Shown here piece after piece: positions 38,371 to 49,510 of a DNA stretch of 64,000 nucleotides. Made by a program: the position numbers and the translations under genes. Source of the stretch: Scylla paramamosain (lineage: Eukaryota > Arthropoda > Malacostraca > Decapoda > Portunidae); contig NC_087181.1 in the NCBI RefSeq assembly GCF_035594125.1, forward strand, positions 7,674,840-7,738,839. Direction: 5' to 3'. The notes beneath the pieces are model-generated. The model was not told the origin of the DNA and did not search any database. It saw nothing but the letters and a program-made list of their open reading frames with translations. Position 1 is the stretch's first letter; each line of letters begins with the position of its first letter.

Positions 38371-40180
38371 TCATGCACTTTATATTTCTGCCCGGAACCA
38401 TGCCAAGTCTGTTCTTCAACTAGCCAAAAACTTCTTCATTAACAGAAAATGTCAAAACCTTTCAAGATCTAACTCCCCTCGTGATTTCTAGCATCTAGCC
38501 AAAAATATCTCCAATAACTTTGCTTCTTCTTCTTTCCCTCCTCTACTTCAACCAGATGGCACCACTGCTATCACATCTATTTCTAAAGCTGAACTCTTTG
38601 CTCAAACCTTTGCTAAAAACACTACCTTGGACGATTCTGGGCTTGTTCCTCCCTCTCCTCCACCCTCTGACTACTTCATGCCACCTATTAAAATTCTTCG
38701 TAATGATGTTTTCCATGCCCTCGCTGGTCTAAACCCTCGGAAGGCTTATGGACCTGATGGGGTCCCTCCTATTGTTCTCCGAAACTGTGCCTACGTGCTT
38801 GCACCTTGCCTAGTCAAACTCTTTCAGCTCTGTCTGTCAACATCTACCTTTCCTTCTTGCTGGAAGTTTGCCTACATTCAACCTGTTCCTAAAAAGGGTG
38901 ACCGCTCTAATCCCTCAAACTACCGTCCTATTGCTTTAATTTCCTGCTTATCTAAAGTTTTTGAATCTATCCTCAACAGGAAGATTCTTAAACATCTATC
39001 ACTTCACTACCTTCTATCTGATCGCCAGTATGGGTTCCGTCAAGGCCGCTGTACTGGTGATGTTCTGGCTTTCCTTACTGAGTCTTGGTCATCCTCTTTT
39101 AGAGACTTTGGTGAAACTTTTGCTGTTGCCTTGGACATATCAAAAGCCTTTGATAGAGTCTGGCACAAAGCTTTGATTTCAAAACTACCCTCCTACGGTT
39201 TCTATCCTTCTCTCTGTAACTTCATCTCAAGTTTCCTTTCTGACCGTTCTATTGCTGCTGTGGTAGACGGTCACTGTTCTTCTCCCAAATCTATTAACAG
39301 TGGTGTTCCTCAGGGTTCTGTCCTGTCACCCACTCTCTTCTTATTATTCATTAATGATCTAAACCAAACTTCTTGTCCTATCCACTCCTATGCTGATGAT
39401 ACCACCCTGCACTTTTCCACGTCTTTTCATAGACGTCCAACCCTTCAGGAGGTAAACATATCACGCAGAGAAGCCACAGATCGCCTGACTTCTGATCTTT
39501 CTAAAATTTCTGATTGGGGCAGAACAAACTTGGTATTGTTCAATGCCTCAAAAACTCAATTCCTCCATCTAACAACTCGACACAATCTTCCAGACAACTA
39601 TCCCCTCTTCTTCAATGACACTCAACTGTCCCCTTCTTCTCCACTGAACATCCTCGGTCTGTGCTTTACTTATAATCTGAACTGGAAACTTCACATCTCA
39701 TCTCTAGCTAAAACAGCTTCTATGAAGTTAGGTGTTCTGAGACGTCTCCGCCAGTTTTTCTCACCCCCCCATCTGCTAACTCTGTACAAGGGCCTTATCC
39801 GTCCATGTAAGGAGTATGCTTCACATGTCTGGGGGGGTTCCACTCATACTGCTCTTCTACACAGGGTGGAATCAAAAGCTTTTCGTCTCATCAACTCCTC
39901 TCCTCTAACTGACTGTCTTCAGCCCCTCTCTCACCGCCGCAATGTTGCATATCTAGCTGTCTTCTACCGCTATTTTCATGCCAACTGCTCTTCTGATCTT
40001 GCTAACTGCATGCCTCCCCTCCTCCCGCGGCCTCGCTGCACAAGACTTTCTTCTTTCTCTCACCCATATTCTGTCCACCTCTCTAACGCAAGAGTTAACC
40101 AGTATTCTCAATCATTCATCCCTTTCTCTGGTAAACTCTGGAACTCCCTGCCTTCTTTTGTATTTCCACCTTCCTATGAT
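38371..40180 (+). pseudogene. Reverse transcriptase half of the jockey-like LINE polyprotein
   Basis: The RT frame is recognisable from about 38365 ([20 protein letters not shown]). It is broken by TAG at 38489-38491, apparently replacing a Trp codon in DF*HLAKN, and is then open to TGA at 40181-40183. Numbering from Met at 38627: NPRKAYGPDGVPP near 36-48, QPVPKKGDRSNPSNYRPIAL near 85-104, RQYGFRQGRCTGD near 133-145, ALDISKAFDRVWH with catalytic Asp170, SGVPQGSVLSP near 225-235, and HSYADDTT with catalytic Asp257 and Asp258. A late frameshift is likely. YD-TGA-ATTCCTTCAAGAGG becomes YDLNSFKR if one T is restored near 40180, so the C-terminus has lost about a dozen residues. The three lesions make the element inactive, although the catalytic residues remain. 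Confidence 0.87.
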
Positions 40181-40183
40181 TGA

Positions 40184-40336
40184 ATTCCTTCAAGAGGGAG
40201 GTTTCAAGACACTTATCCACCAATTTTTGACCACTGCTTTGACCCTTTTATGGGACTGGCATTTCAGTGGGCATTTTTTTTTATTAGATTTTTGTTGCCC
40301 TTGGCCAGTATCCTTCCTACATAAAAAAAAAAAAAA
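40184..40336 (+). other. 3' untranslated region and poly-A of jockey-like LINE
   Basis: A T-rich tail follows the stop, ending CTTGGCCAGTATCCTTCCTACAT and then 14 A residues (40323-40336). The satellite resumes with CGTGTCTTTTCGG of unit B. The poly-A merges with the A-rich target, so the exact insertion point and any short duplication of A residues cannot be resolved. Confidence 0.75.
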
Positions 40337-43300
40337 CGTGTCTTTTCGGTGTTTTACGTAGAAAAACGGTAAAACGGATGCAAACCAACCAAAATGAAGA
40401 TATAGAATAACATTACCAAAAAGGTATATTTTGAGTGTTTTTTGTAATTGTTACCTACAAAAAAACGCGAAAATGGATGGAAAGCACTCTATATTGGGAA
40501 GCAAAATGACATTACGAGAAACGTGTATAATGAGTGTTTTATAGTTTCACAAGAACCACAAGGCAAAAAACTAAAAAACTCAAAACACCTTTTATGGACA
40601 AACAGAATAACATTACCAAAAACATGTATTTTGAGTGTTTTTGATCATGTTATCTATAAAAACGCTTAAATACATGCAAAGAACCTTATGTTTAGGAAAC
40701 GAAAGGACATTACGAGAAATATGAATTATGAGTGTTTTTTAGTTTCTTAAGTACCAAAAAGCTAAAACCCACAAATAACACTCTTTATTTAGAAAAATAA
40801 ATAAATAAAAAAAAAAAAAAAGGATTTTTATTTTTGTTATTTTCTTCCAAAAGACAAAAAACGCAAAAACTTGTGGATATGGAGAAGTTTTCTACATACC
40901 AAAATGCTGAAACTCATGAATAACTTTTCTTATTGAGAAAGAGAACAACCTTACTGCGTGTATTTTGAGAGCTTTTCACATTCTTAGTTACCAAAACCCC
41001 AAATTGCATGCGAAACCAGCTTTATGTGAGAAAAAAAATTACATTACCAGAAAAATGTCTTTTGAGTGGTTTTGAGCCTGATAGGCAATAAAGCACTAAA
41101 AAGCAGAGCAATCACATTACATTTTGAATAAAACCAATTTTTATCAAGAACTTGCCTTTAAGTGTTTTTGAGCTCAAAATTAAGGGAATTTATGTGGAAA
41201 AAAGAACATTATCAAAAAAGTTAATTATAGCTCTTTTTCGGATTTTATGTACGAAACTCTAAAGTGCATGCCACCTATATAAGGAAGTTAAACGACTTTA
41301 CCAGGAACCTGTCTTTTCAGTGTTTTTCAGCATGTTAGGCACCAAAACGATAAATAATATGGAAGTCAGTCAATATGAGAATCCAAAACAAAATTACAGA
41401 AAACGTGTCTTTTCACTGTTTTACGTAGAAAAACGCTAAAACGGATGCAAACCAACAAATATGAAGAGATAGAATAACATTACCAAAAAGTGTTTTTGAG
41501 CTTTTTACCTACAAAAAACGCGCAAATGGATGGAAAGCACTCTATATTGGGTAGGAAAAGGACATTACGAGAAACGTGAATGTTTTATAGTTTCACAAGA
41601 ACCACAAGGCAAAAAACGCAAAAACTCGTGTATATAGAGAAGTTTCCTACATACCAAACGGTAAAACTCATGAATAACACTTTTAATTAAAAAACAAAAC
41701 TACCTTACCAAATGTGTGTATTTTGAGTGTTTTTCACATTCTTAGTTACGAAAATCCCAAATTACATGCAAAACTAGCTTTATGTGTGAAAAAATTACAT
41801 TACCAGAAAAGTGTCTTTTGAGTGTTTTTGAGCGTTATATGCAACAAAACACTAAAAAGCAGAACAATCACATTACATTGGAATAAAACCAAATTTTACG
41901 AGAACTTGCCGTTAAGTGTTTTTTAACTCCTTACATACCAAAACGCTAAACGCATGCAAAACAACCTTTATGGAGAAACAGAATAACATTACCAAAAACA
42001 TGTATTTTGAGTTTTTTTTTATCATGTTACCTATAAAATCGCTTAAATACATGCAAAGAACCCTATGTTTCTGAAACGAAAGGACATAACGAAAATCGTG
42101 TATTATGGGTATTTTTAAGTTCCTAAAGTACCAAAAATCTAAAACCCACAAATTTTCTCTTTATAGAGAAAAAAGAAAATTTTTTGTTATTCATCTTCAT
42201 AAGTACCGAGATGCCAAAAGTCTGAGAAAATTCAGGGAAATTATGTGAAAAAAAAAAAAATTTAGCTTTTTCCGGAGTTATGTACGAAACCCGGCAGTGC
42301 ATGCAAAACCACCTATATGGGGAAATTACACGACTTTACAAGAAACGTGTCTTTGGGTGTTTTCAGCAATTTCAACAATATTACTGAAAATGTGTCTTTT
42401 CAGTTTTAGCGTAGAACGCTAAAACGGATGCAAACAAATCAATATGAAGATATAGAATAACATTACAAAAAACTTGTGTTTTTGAGCTTGTTACCTACAA
42501 AAAAACGCAAAAAATGAATGCAAAGCAGTCTATATTGGGAAACAAAAGGATATTACATGAAAATTGTATAATGAATGTGTTAATAGTTTTTAAGAACCAT
42601 AAGGGAAAAACCGCAAAAACTCGTATATATGGAGAAGTTTCTTAGATACCAAAATGATGAAACTCATGAATAACACTCTTAATTGAGAAACAGAACAATC
42701 ATAGGAAATGAGGGTATTTTGAGTGTTTTTCTTTCACATTCTTAGTGGTCCAACCCCAAATAACATGCTAAACTGTGGAAAAAAATGAAATTACTAGAAA
42801 AGTATTTTTTTAGTGTTTTTCAGCGTGTTAGGCAATAAAGCACTAAAAAGCAGGGCAATCACATTACATGGGAATAACATTATCAAAAACATGTATTTTG
42901 AGTGTTTTTGAGCTTGTTACCAATAAAAACGCTTTAATACATGCAAAGAACCCTATGTTTGGGAATGAATGGACATTACGAGGAATGTGTATTATGAGTG
43001 TTTATAAGTTCCTTAAGTATCAAAAAGCTAAAACCCACAAATAAAACATAAAAAAAATAAGATTTTTTTTTTTTGTTATTCATCTTCATAGGTACCGAGA
43101 TGCCAAAATTCTGGGAAAATTCAGGGTAATCATAAGATAAAAGAATATTATCAAAAAAGTTAATTTCAGCTTTTTTTTTTTTTGACTGTTATTTACCAAT
43201 CCCTAAAGTGCATGCAAAGCACTTTGCATCATGAAATTAAACGACCTTACCAGCAATGTATGTTTTGAGTGTTTTTTTTAGTATGTTAGGCACTAAAACG

Positions 43301-46300
43301 ATAAATAATAAGGAACTCTATATGGGAATCCAAAACAAAGTTACTGAAAACGTGTCTTCTCAGTGTTTTACGTAGCAACCAATATCAAAAGCAACCAATA
43401 TCAAGAAATAGAGAAACATTACTAAAACGGTATATTTTGAGTGTTTTTTAGCTTGTTACCTACAAAAAAACGCGAAAATTGATGAAAAGTACTCTACATT
43501 GGGAAACAAAAGGACATTGCAAGAAAAGTGTATAATAAGTGTTTTATAGTTCAAAAGAACCACAAGGCAAATAACGCAAAATCTCGTGTATATGGAGAGG
43601 TTTCCTAGATACAAAAATGCTAAAACTCATGTATAACACTCCTAATTGAGAAATAGAACAACCTTAATAAATGCATGTATTTTGAGTGCTTTTCACATTC
43701 ATAGTTACCAAAACCCCAAATTGCATGCGAAAATAGATTTCTGGGAAAAAAAAAGACTTTACCAGATAAGTGTCTTTTGAGTGTTTTTGAGTGTGATACG
43801 CAATAAAGCACTAAAAAGGAGGGCAATCACTGTACATTGGAGGAAAACGAATTTTTACAGAGAATTTGCCTTTAAGTGTTTTTGAGCTCCATATATACCA
43901 AAAAACTAAAACGCATGCAAAACACTCTTTAAGGTGAAACAGAATAACATTAACAAAAACATGTATTTTGAGTGTTTTTTGATCATGTTACCAATAAAAA
44001 CGCTTAAATACATGTAAAGAACACTAGTTTTGGGAAATGAAAGGAGATTACGAGAAACGTGTATTAATAGTGTTTTTAAGTTCATTAATTACCAAAAAGC
44101 TAAAAGCCACAAATAACACACTTTATTGAGAAACAATAAATAAATAAAAAAAAATACGATATTTTTTTTCTTTCTTATTCATCTTCACAGGTACCGAGAT
44201 GCCAAAATTCGGGCAAAATTCAGGAAATTATGTGAAATGAAAACATTATCAAAAAAGTTAAATTTAGCTTTTTTCTTCGGACATTTATGTATCAAACCCC
44301 TAAAGTGCATGCAAAGCCACTTATATGGGGAAATTAAACGTCTTTGCAAGAAAACGGTCTTATGAGTGTTTTTCAGCATCTAAGGAACCAACACGATAAA
44401 TAACATGGAAATCAATCTATATAGGAATCCAAAACAAAATTACTAAAAACGTGTCGTTTCAGTGTTTTACGTAGAAAAACGCTAAAACGGATGCAATCCA
44501 ACCAATATGAAGAAATAAAATAACATTACCAAAAAGGTATATTTTGAGTGTTTTTGAAATTGTTATCTACAAAAAAAGCGGAAATGGATGAAAAGCACTC
44601 TATATTGGGAAGCAAAAGGACATTACAAGAAATATGTATAATGAGTGTTTTATAGTTTCACAAGAAATACAGTGCAAAAAACGCAAAAACTCGTGTATAT
44701 AGAGACGTTTCTTACATTCCAAATTGCTGAAACTCTGGAACAATACTCTTAATTGAGAAAAAGAACAATCTTACTAAATGCTTGTGTTTTGAGTGTTTTT
44801 CACATCCTTAGTTACCAAAACCCCAAATTGCATGCGAAACCAACTTTGTGTGGGAAAAAAGTTACATTACCAGAAAAATGTCTTTTGAGTGTTTTTTGAG
44901 CGTGTTAGTGAATAAACCACTAAAAAGTAGGGTAATCACATTACATTGGAATAAAACCAATTTTTAACAAGATTTTGCCTTTAAGTGTATTTGAGCTCCT
45001 TATATACCAAAACACTAAAATGCATGTAAAATACACTTTATGGTGAAACAGAATAACAATACCAAAAACATGTATATTGAGTGTTTTTTATCATGTTACC
45101 AATAAAAAACGCTTAAATACATGGAAAGAACCATATTTTTGGGAAACGATAGGATATTACGAGAAACGTGTATTATGAGTGTTTTTATGTTCATTAAGTA
45201 CGAAAAAGCTAAAAGCCAAAAATTACACTCTTTATTGAGAAAAAAAAAATTAAAAAAACACGAAATTTTTTTTTCATTCTTATTCCTCTTCACAGGTAAC
45301 GAGGTGCCAAAATTCGGGCAAAGTTCATTAAATTATATGAAATAAGAACATTATCAAAAAAATTAAATTTAGCTTTTTTTTCGGATTTATGTACAGAACC
45401 CCTAAAGTGCTTCCAAAGTCACCTATATGAGAAAATTCTTTGCCAGAAAATTGTCTTATGAGTGTTTTTCAGCATGTTAGGAACCAACACGATAAAACCC
45501 AAGGAAGTCAATCTATATGGGAATCCAAAATAAAATTACTGAAAACGTGTCTTTTCGGTGCTTTACGTAGAAAACACTAAAACGGATGCAAACCAACCAA
45601 AATGAAGATATAGAATAACATTACCTAAAAGGTATATTTTGAGTGTTTTGAAATTGTTACCTACAAAAAACGCGAAAATGGATGAAAAGCATTCTATATT
45701 GGGAAGCAAAAGGCACCAAAAAGCATGTTATGCACCAAAACGATAAATAATATGAAAGTCACTCTATATGGAAATCCAAAACAAAATTACTTGAAAAGTG
45801 TCTTTTAAAAGATTTACGTAGAAAAACACTAAAAGGGATGCAAACGAACCAATACGAAGAAATAGAATAACCTTACACAAAAAAAATATTTTGTGTGTTC
45901 TTGAACTTGTTACATAAAAAGAAAAACGCAAAAATGGATGCAAAGCACTCTATATAAGGAAAAAAAAGGACATAACGAGAAACGTGTATAATGAGTGTTT
46001 TATAGTTTCACCAGAATCACAAGGAAAAAAACGCAAAAACTCGACTGTATGGAGAAGTTTCTAAGATAAGAAAATACTGAAACTAATGAATAACACTCTT
46101 AATCAAGAAACAGAACAACCTTACTAAACGCGTGTATTTTGAGTGTTTTTTTTACATTCTTAGTTACCAAAACCCCAAATTCCATGCGAAACTAGCTTTA
46201 TGTGGGAAAAAAATGACATTACCAGAAAAGTGTCTTTGAGTGTTTTTGAGCGTGTTAGGCAAGAAAGCACTAAAAAGCAGAGCAATTCCATTACATGGGA

Positions 46301-46342
46301 ATAAAACCAACTTTTACGGAGAACTTGTCTTTTAGTGTTTTT
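40337..46342 (+). repeat. Satellite array, segment 8
   Basis: Forward array with L anchors near 41249, 42281, 43194, 44288 and 45390. Joints: D to H near 40580, K to E near 40855, H to K/L near 41172, short A near 42365, G to late H near 42873, a CAACCAATATCAA duplication near 43376-43403, and late C to A near 45712. It ends in the star-variant HOR (TTTTAAAAGATTTACG near 45805). From 41173 onward it parallels 20.64-27.97 kb without the LINE. No gene seen. Confidence 0.88.
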
Positions 46343-46797
46343 GACACGCATTTAGTAAGGTTCCTCTGTTTCTCAATTAAGAGTATTATTCATGAGTTTC
46401 AGCATATACACGAGTTTTTACGTTTTTTGCTTTGTGGTTTCTTTGAACTATAAAACATTCATTATACACTTTTCTCGCAATATTCCCTTGTTTCCCAATA
46501 TAGAGTGCTTTGTATCCATTTTAGCGTTATTTTTTTGTAGGTAACAAGCTCAAAAACACTCAAAATATATATTTTTGGTAATGTTTTTCTGCTTCTTGAT
46601 AATGGTTGGTTTGCGTCAGTTTTAGCGTTTCTCTACGCAAAACACTGAGAAGACACGTTTTCAGTATTTTTCTTCTAGATTCCCACATAGAATGAGTTCC
46701 TTATTATATATCGTTTTTGTGCCTAACATGCTGAAAAACACTCAAAAGACAGATTTCTGGTAAGGTCTTTAATTTCCTCTAATGGGAGGCTTTCCAT
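46343..46797 (-). repeat. Inverted satellite block, copy 6
   Basis: Same junctions as the other copies. It shares with copy 4 the shortened reversed E and the right-end text GGAGGCTTTCCATG, consistent with the larger duplication that contains both. Small differences such as CTCTACGCAAAACACTG show it is an independent, diverged copy. Confidence 0.9.
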
Positions 46798-49184
46798 GTC
46801 TTTTCAGTGTTTTTCAGCGTGTTACGCAATAAAGCACTAAAAGCCAGGGTAATCACATTACATGGGAATAAAACCAAATTTTACCAAGAACTTGCCTTAA
46901 ATATTTCTGAGCTTCTTACATACCAAAACGCTAAAACGCATGGAAAATACATTTTATGGAGAAACAGAACTACATTACCAAATACATGTATTTTGAGTGT
47001 TTTTGATCATGTTATTTATAAAAACGCTTAAATGCATGCAAAGAACCTTATGTTTCGGAAACGAAAGGACATTACGAGAAACGTTTGTTATGATTTATTT
47101 TTAAGTTCCTTCAGTAACAATAAGCTAAAACCCACAAAAAACACTGTTTAGAAAAAAATAAATAAATAAATAAAAAAAAAATGTTTTTTTTTTTTTGTTA
47201 TTCATCTTCATAGGTACCGAGATGCCAAAATTCTACCAAAAGTCAGGGAATTTATGTGGAAAAAAGAACATTATCATAAAAGCTTTTTTTTCGGATTGTT
47301 ATGTACCAAACCCTAAAGTGCATGCAAAGCCACGTATATAGGGAAATTAAACGACTTTACCAGAAACCTGTCTTTTCAGTGTTTTTCAGCATGTTAGGCA
47401 CCAAAACGATAAATAATATGGAAGTCAGTCAATATGTGTATTTAAAAGAAAATTACTGAAAACGTGTCTTTTCACTGTTTTACGTAGAAAAACGCTGAAG
47501 CGGATACAAACCATCCTATATGAAGAAATAGAATAACATTACCAAAAAGATATATTTTGAGTGTTTTTGAGCTTGTTACCTACAAAAAATGCAAAAATGG
47601 ATGTAAAGAACTTTATATTAGGAAACAAAACGACATTACGAAAAACGTGTATAATGAGTGCTTTATAGTTTTAAAAGAACCACAACGCAAAAAAATTGTG
47701 TATATAGAGACATTTCTAACATTCCAAAATGAATAAATGCAAAGCTTCCAATATGAGGAAATTAAACGACCTTACCAGAAAACTGTGTTTTGAGTGTTTT
47801 TTAGCATGTTAGGCACCAAAACGATAAATAATAAGGAACTCACTCTACTTGGGAATCCAAAACAATGTTACTGAAAACGTGTCTTCTCAGTGTATTACGT
47901 AGAAAAACGTTAAAACGGATATAAACCAACCAATATCAAGAAATAGAAAAACGTTACCAAAAAGATATATTTTGATTATTTTTGAGCTAAAAAACTCAAA
48001 AAACGCGAAAATTGATGCGATGCACTCAATATTAGGAAAGAAAAGGACATTGCAAGAAAAGTGTATAATGAGTGTTTTATAGTTGAAAAGAACCATAAAA
48101 TACCAAAATGCTGAAACTCATGAATAAAACTCTTAATTGAGAAACAGAACAACCTTAATAAATGCGTGTATTTTCAGTGCTTTTCACATTCTTAGTTACC
48201 AAAACCCCAAATAACATGCGAAACCACCTTAAGTGAGAAAAAATGACATTACCAGACAAGTGTCTTTTAAGTGTTTTTGAGCGTGATAGGCAATAAACCA
48301 CTAAAAAGCAGGGCAATCATATTACATTGGAATAACACCAATTTATACAAAAAACTTGCTTTTAAGTGTTTTTTAAGCTCCTTATATTACTAAAATTACT
48401 AAAAACGTGTCTTTTCGGTGTTTTACGTAGAAAAACGCTAAAACGGATGCAAACCAACCAATATGAAGAAATAAAATAACAATACCAAAAAGGTATATTT
48501 TGAGTGTTTTTGAAATTGTTACCTACAAAAAAAGCGAAAATGGATGGAAAGAACTCTATATTGGGAAGAAAAAGGATATTACGAGAAACATGTATAATGA
48601 GTGTTTTATAGTTTCACAAGAACTAGAAGGCAAAAAACGCAAAAACTCGTGTATATAGAGAAGTTTCTTACATTCTAAAATGCTGATACTCTGGAACAAC
48701 ACTCTTAATTGAGAAACAGAACAATCTTACTAAATGCCTGTATTTTGAGTGCTTTTCACATTCTTAGTTACCAAAATCCCAAATTTCATGCGAAACCAGC
48801 TTTATGTGGGAAAAAAATTACATTACCAGAAAAATGTCTTTTGTGTGTTTTTGAGCGTGTTAGGCAATAAAGCACTAAAATGCAGGGCAAACACATTACA
48901 TTGGAATAAAACCAATTTTTTAACAAGAACTTGCCTTTAAGTGTTTTTGAGCTCCTTATATACCAAAACACTAAAACGCATGCAAAATACACTTTATGGT
49001 GAAATAGAGGAACATTACCAAAAACATGTATTTTGAGTGTTTTTGATCATGTTACCAATAAAAACGCTTAAACATATGCAAAGAACCCTATTTTGGGGAA
49101 ACGAAAGGACATTACGAGAAACGTGTATTATGAGTGTTTTTAAGTTCCTTAAGTACCAAAAAAGCTAAAACCCACAAATAACAC
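46798..49184 (+). repeat. Satellite array, segment 9
   Basis: Forward array with an L anchor near 47304. Joints: E to L near 47735 and H to B near 48395. The segment ends in unit J at CACAAATAACACTCT, where it passes abruptly into reversed unit D of inverted block 7. No gene seen. Confidence 0.88.
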
Positions 49185-49510
49185 TCTCGCAATGTCCCTT
49201 TGTTTTCCAATATAGAGTGCTTTGTATCAATTTTTGCGTTTTTTTTTGTAGGTAACAAGCTGAAAAACACTCAAAATATACATTTTTGGTAATGTTTTTC
49301 TGCTTCTTGATATTGGTTGGTTTGTATCAGTTTTTTTTTCGTTTTTCTACGTAAAACACTGAGAAGACACGTTTTCAATCATTTTCTTTTGGATTCCCAC
49401 ATAGCGTGAGTTCCTTATTATTTATCGTTTTGGTGCCTAACATCCTGAAAAACACTCAAAAGACAAATTTCTGGTAAGGTCTTTAATTTCCTCATATGGG
49501 AAGCTTTAAA
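49185..49510 (-). repeat. Inverted satellite block, copy 7 (left end missing)
   Basis: Begins at CGCAATGTCCCTTTG within reversed D and runs through reversed C, B, A and L, then forward G with the usual right junction (AGCTTTAAATG). Reversed F-start, E and part of D are absent. Unlike the other seven copies it is not preceded by the star-variant HOR, because unit J is joined directly to it. This looks like a recombination product between two array blocks. Confidence 0.87.

Larger units (their letters stand above)
37063..40336 (+). mobile_element. Jockey-like non-LTR retrotransposon with poly-A tail
   Basis: A 3.27-kb insertion with much higher GC and pyrimidine-rich codon use, abruptly different from the satellite. 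In order: a 237-bp leader, an endonuclease domain, a linker, a reverse-transcriptase domain, a C-terminal region, a short 3' untranslated region and 14 A residues (40323-40336). No ORF1 (gag-like) coding region is present, so the copy is either 5'-truncated or belongs to a single-ORF family. The protein strongly resembles a LINE family I associate with decapod crustaceans and usually labelled jockey. The coding frame has a deletion/frameshift, a stop and a late frameshift. No clear target-site duplication flanks it. Confidence 0.88.
41173..49184 (+). repeat. 8-kb block paralogous to 20641-30800 (empty LINE site)
   Basis: The order of HOR variants and rare joints is the same as in 20641-30800. 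Shared marks are the missing piece in L near 41270, the short A near 42365, the C-to-A joint at 45712 (27357 in the other copy), inverted block 6 (4), the E-to-L joint at 47735 (29340) and the H-to-B joint at 48395 (30005). The other copy is longer by about 2.0 kb because it carries the RTE-like element. The site GTTATATGCAACAAAACACT near 41834 is the unoccupied target. Confidence 0.82.

Noticed and set aside
38520..39176. Extra plus-strand frames of about 70 codons overlapping the jockey-like RT, and a minus-strand frame at 38074-38364.
   Set aside because: They lie in alternative frames of the RT and endonuclease coding sequence, whose own frame carries all the conserved motifs.
37063..40336. 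Target-site duplication for the jockey-like LINE.
   Set aside because: No repeat longer than a few A residues flanks it, and the poly-A merges with A-rich target. The 55-bp duplication lies wholly on the left, so it is not a standard target-site duplication.
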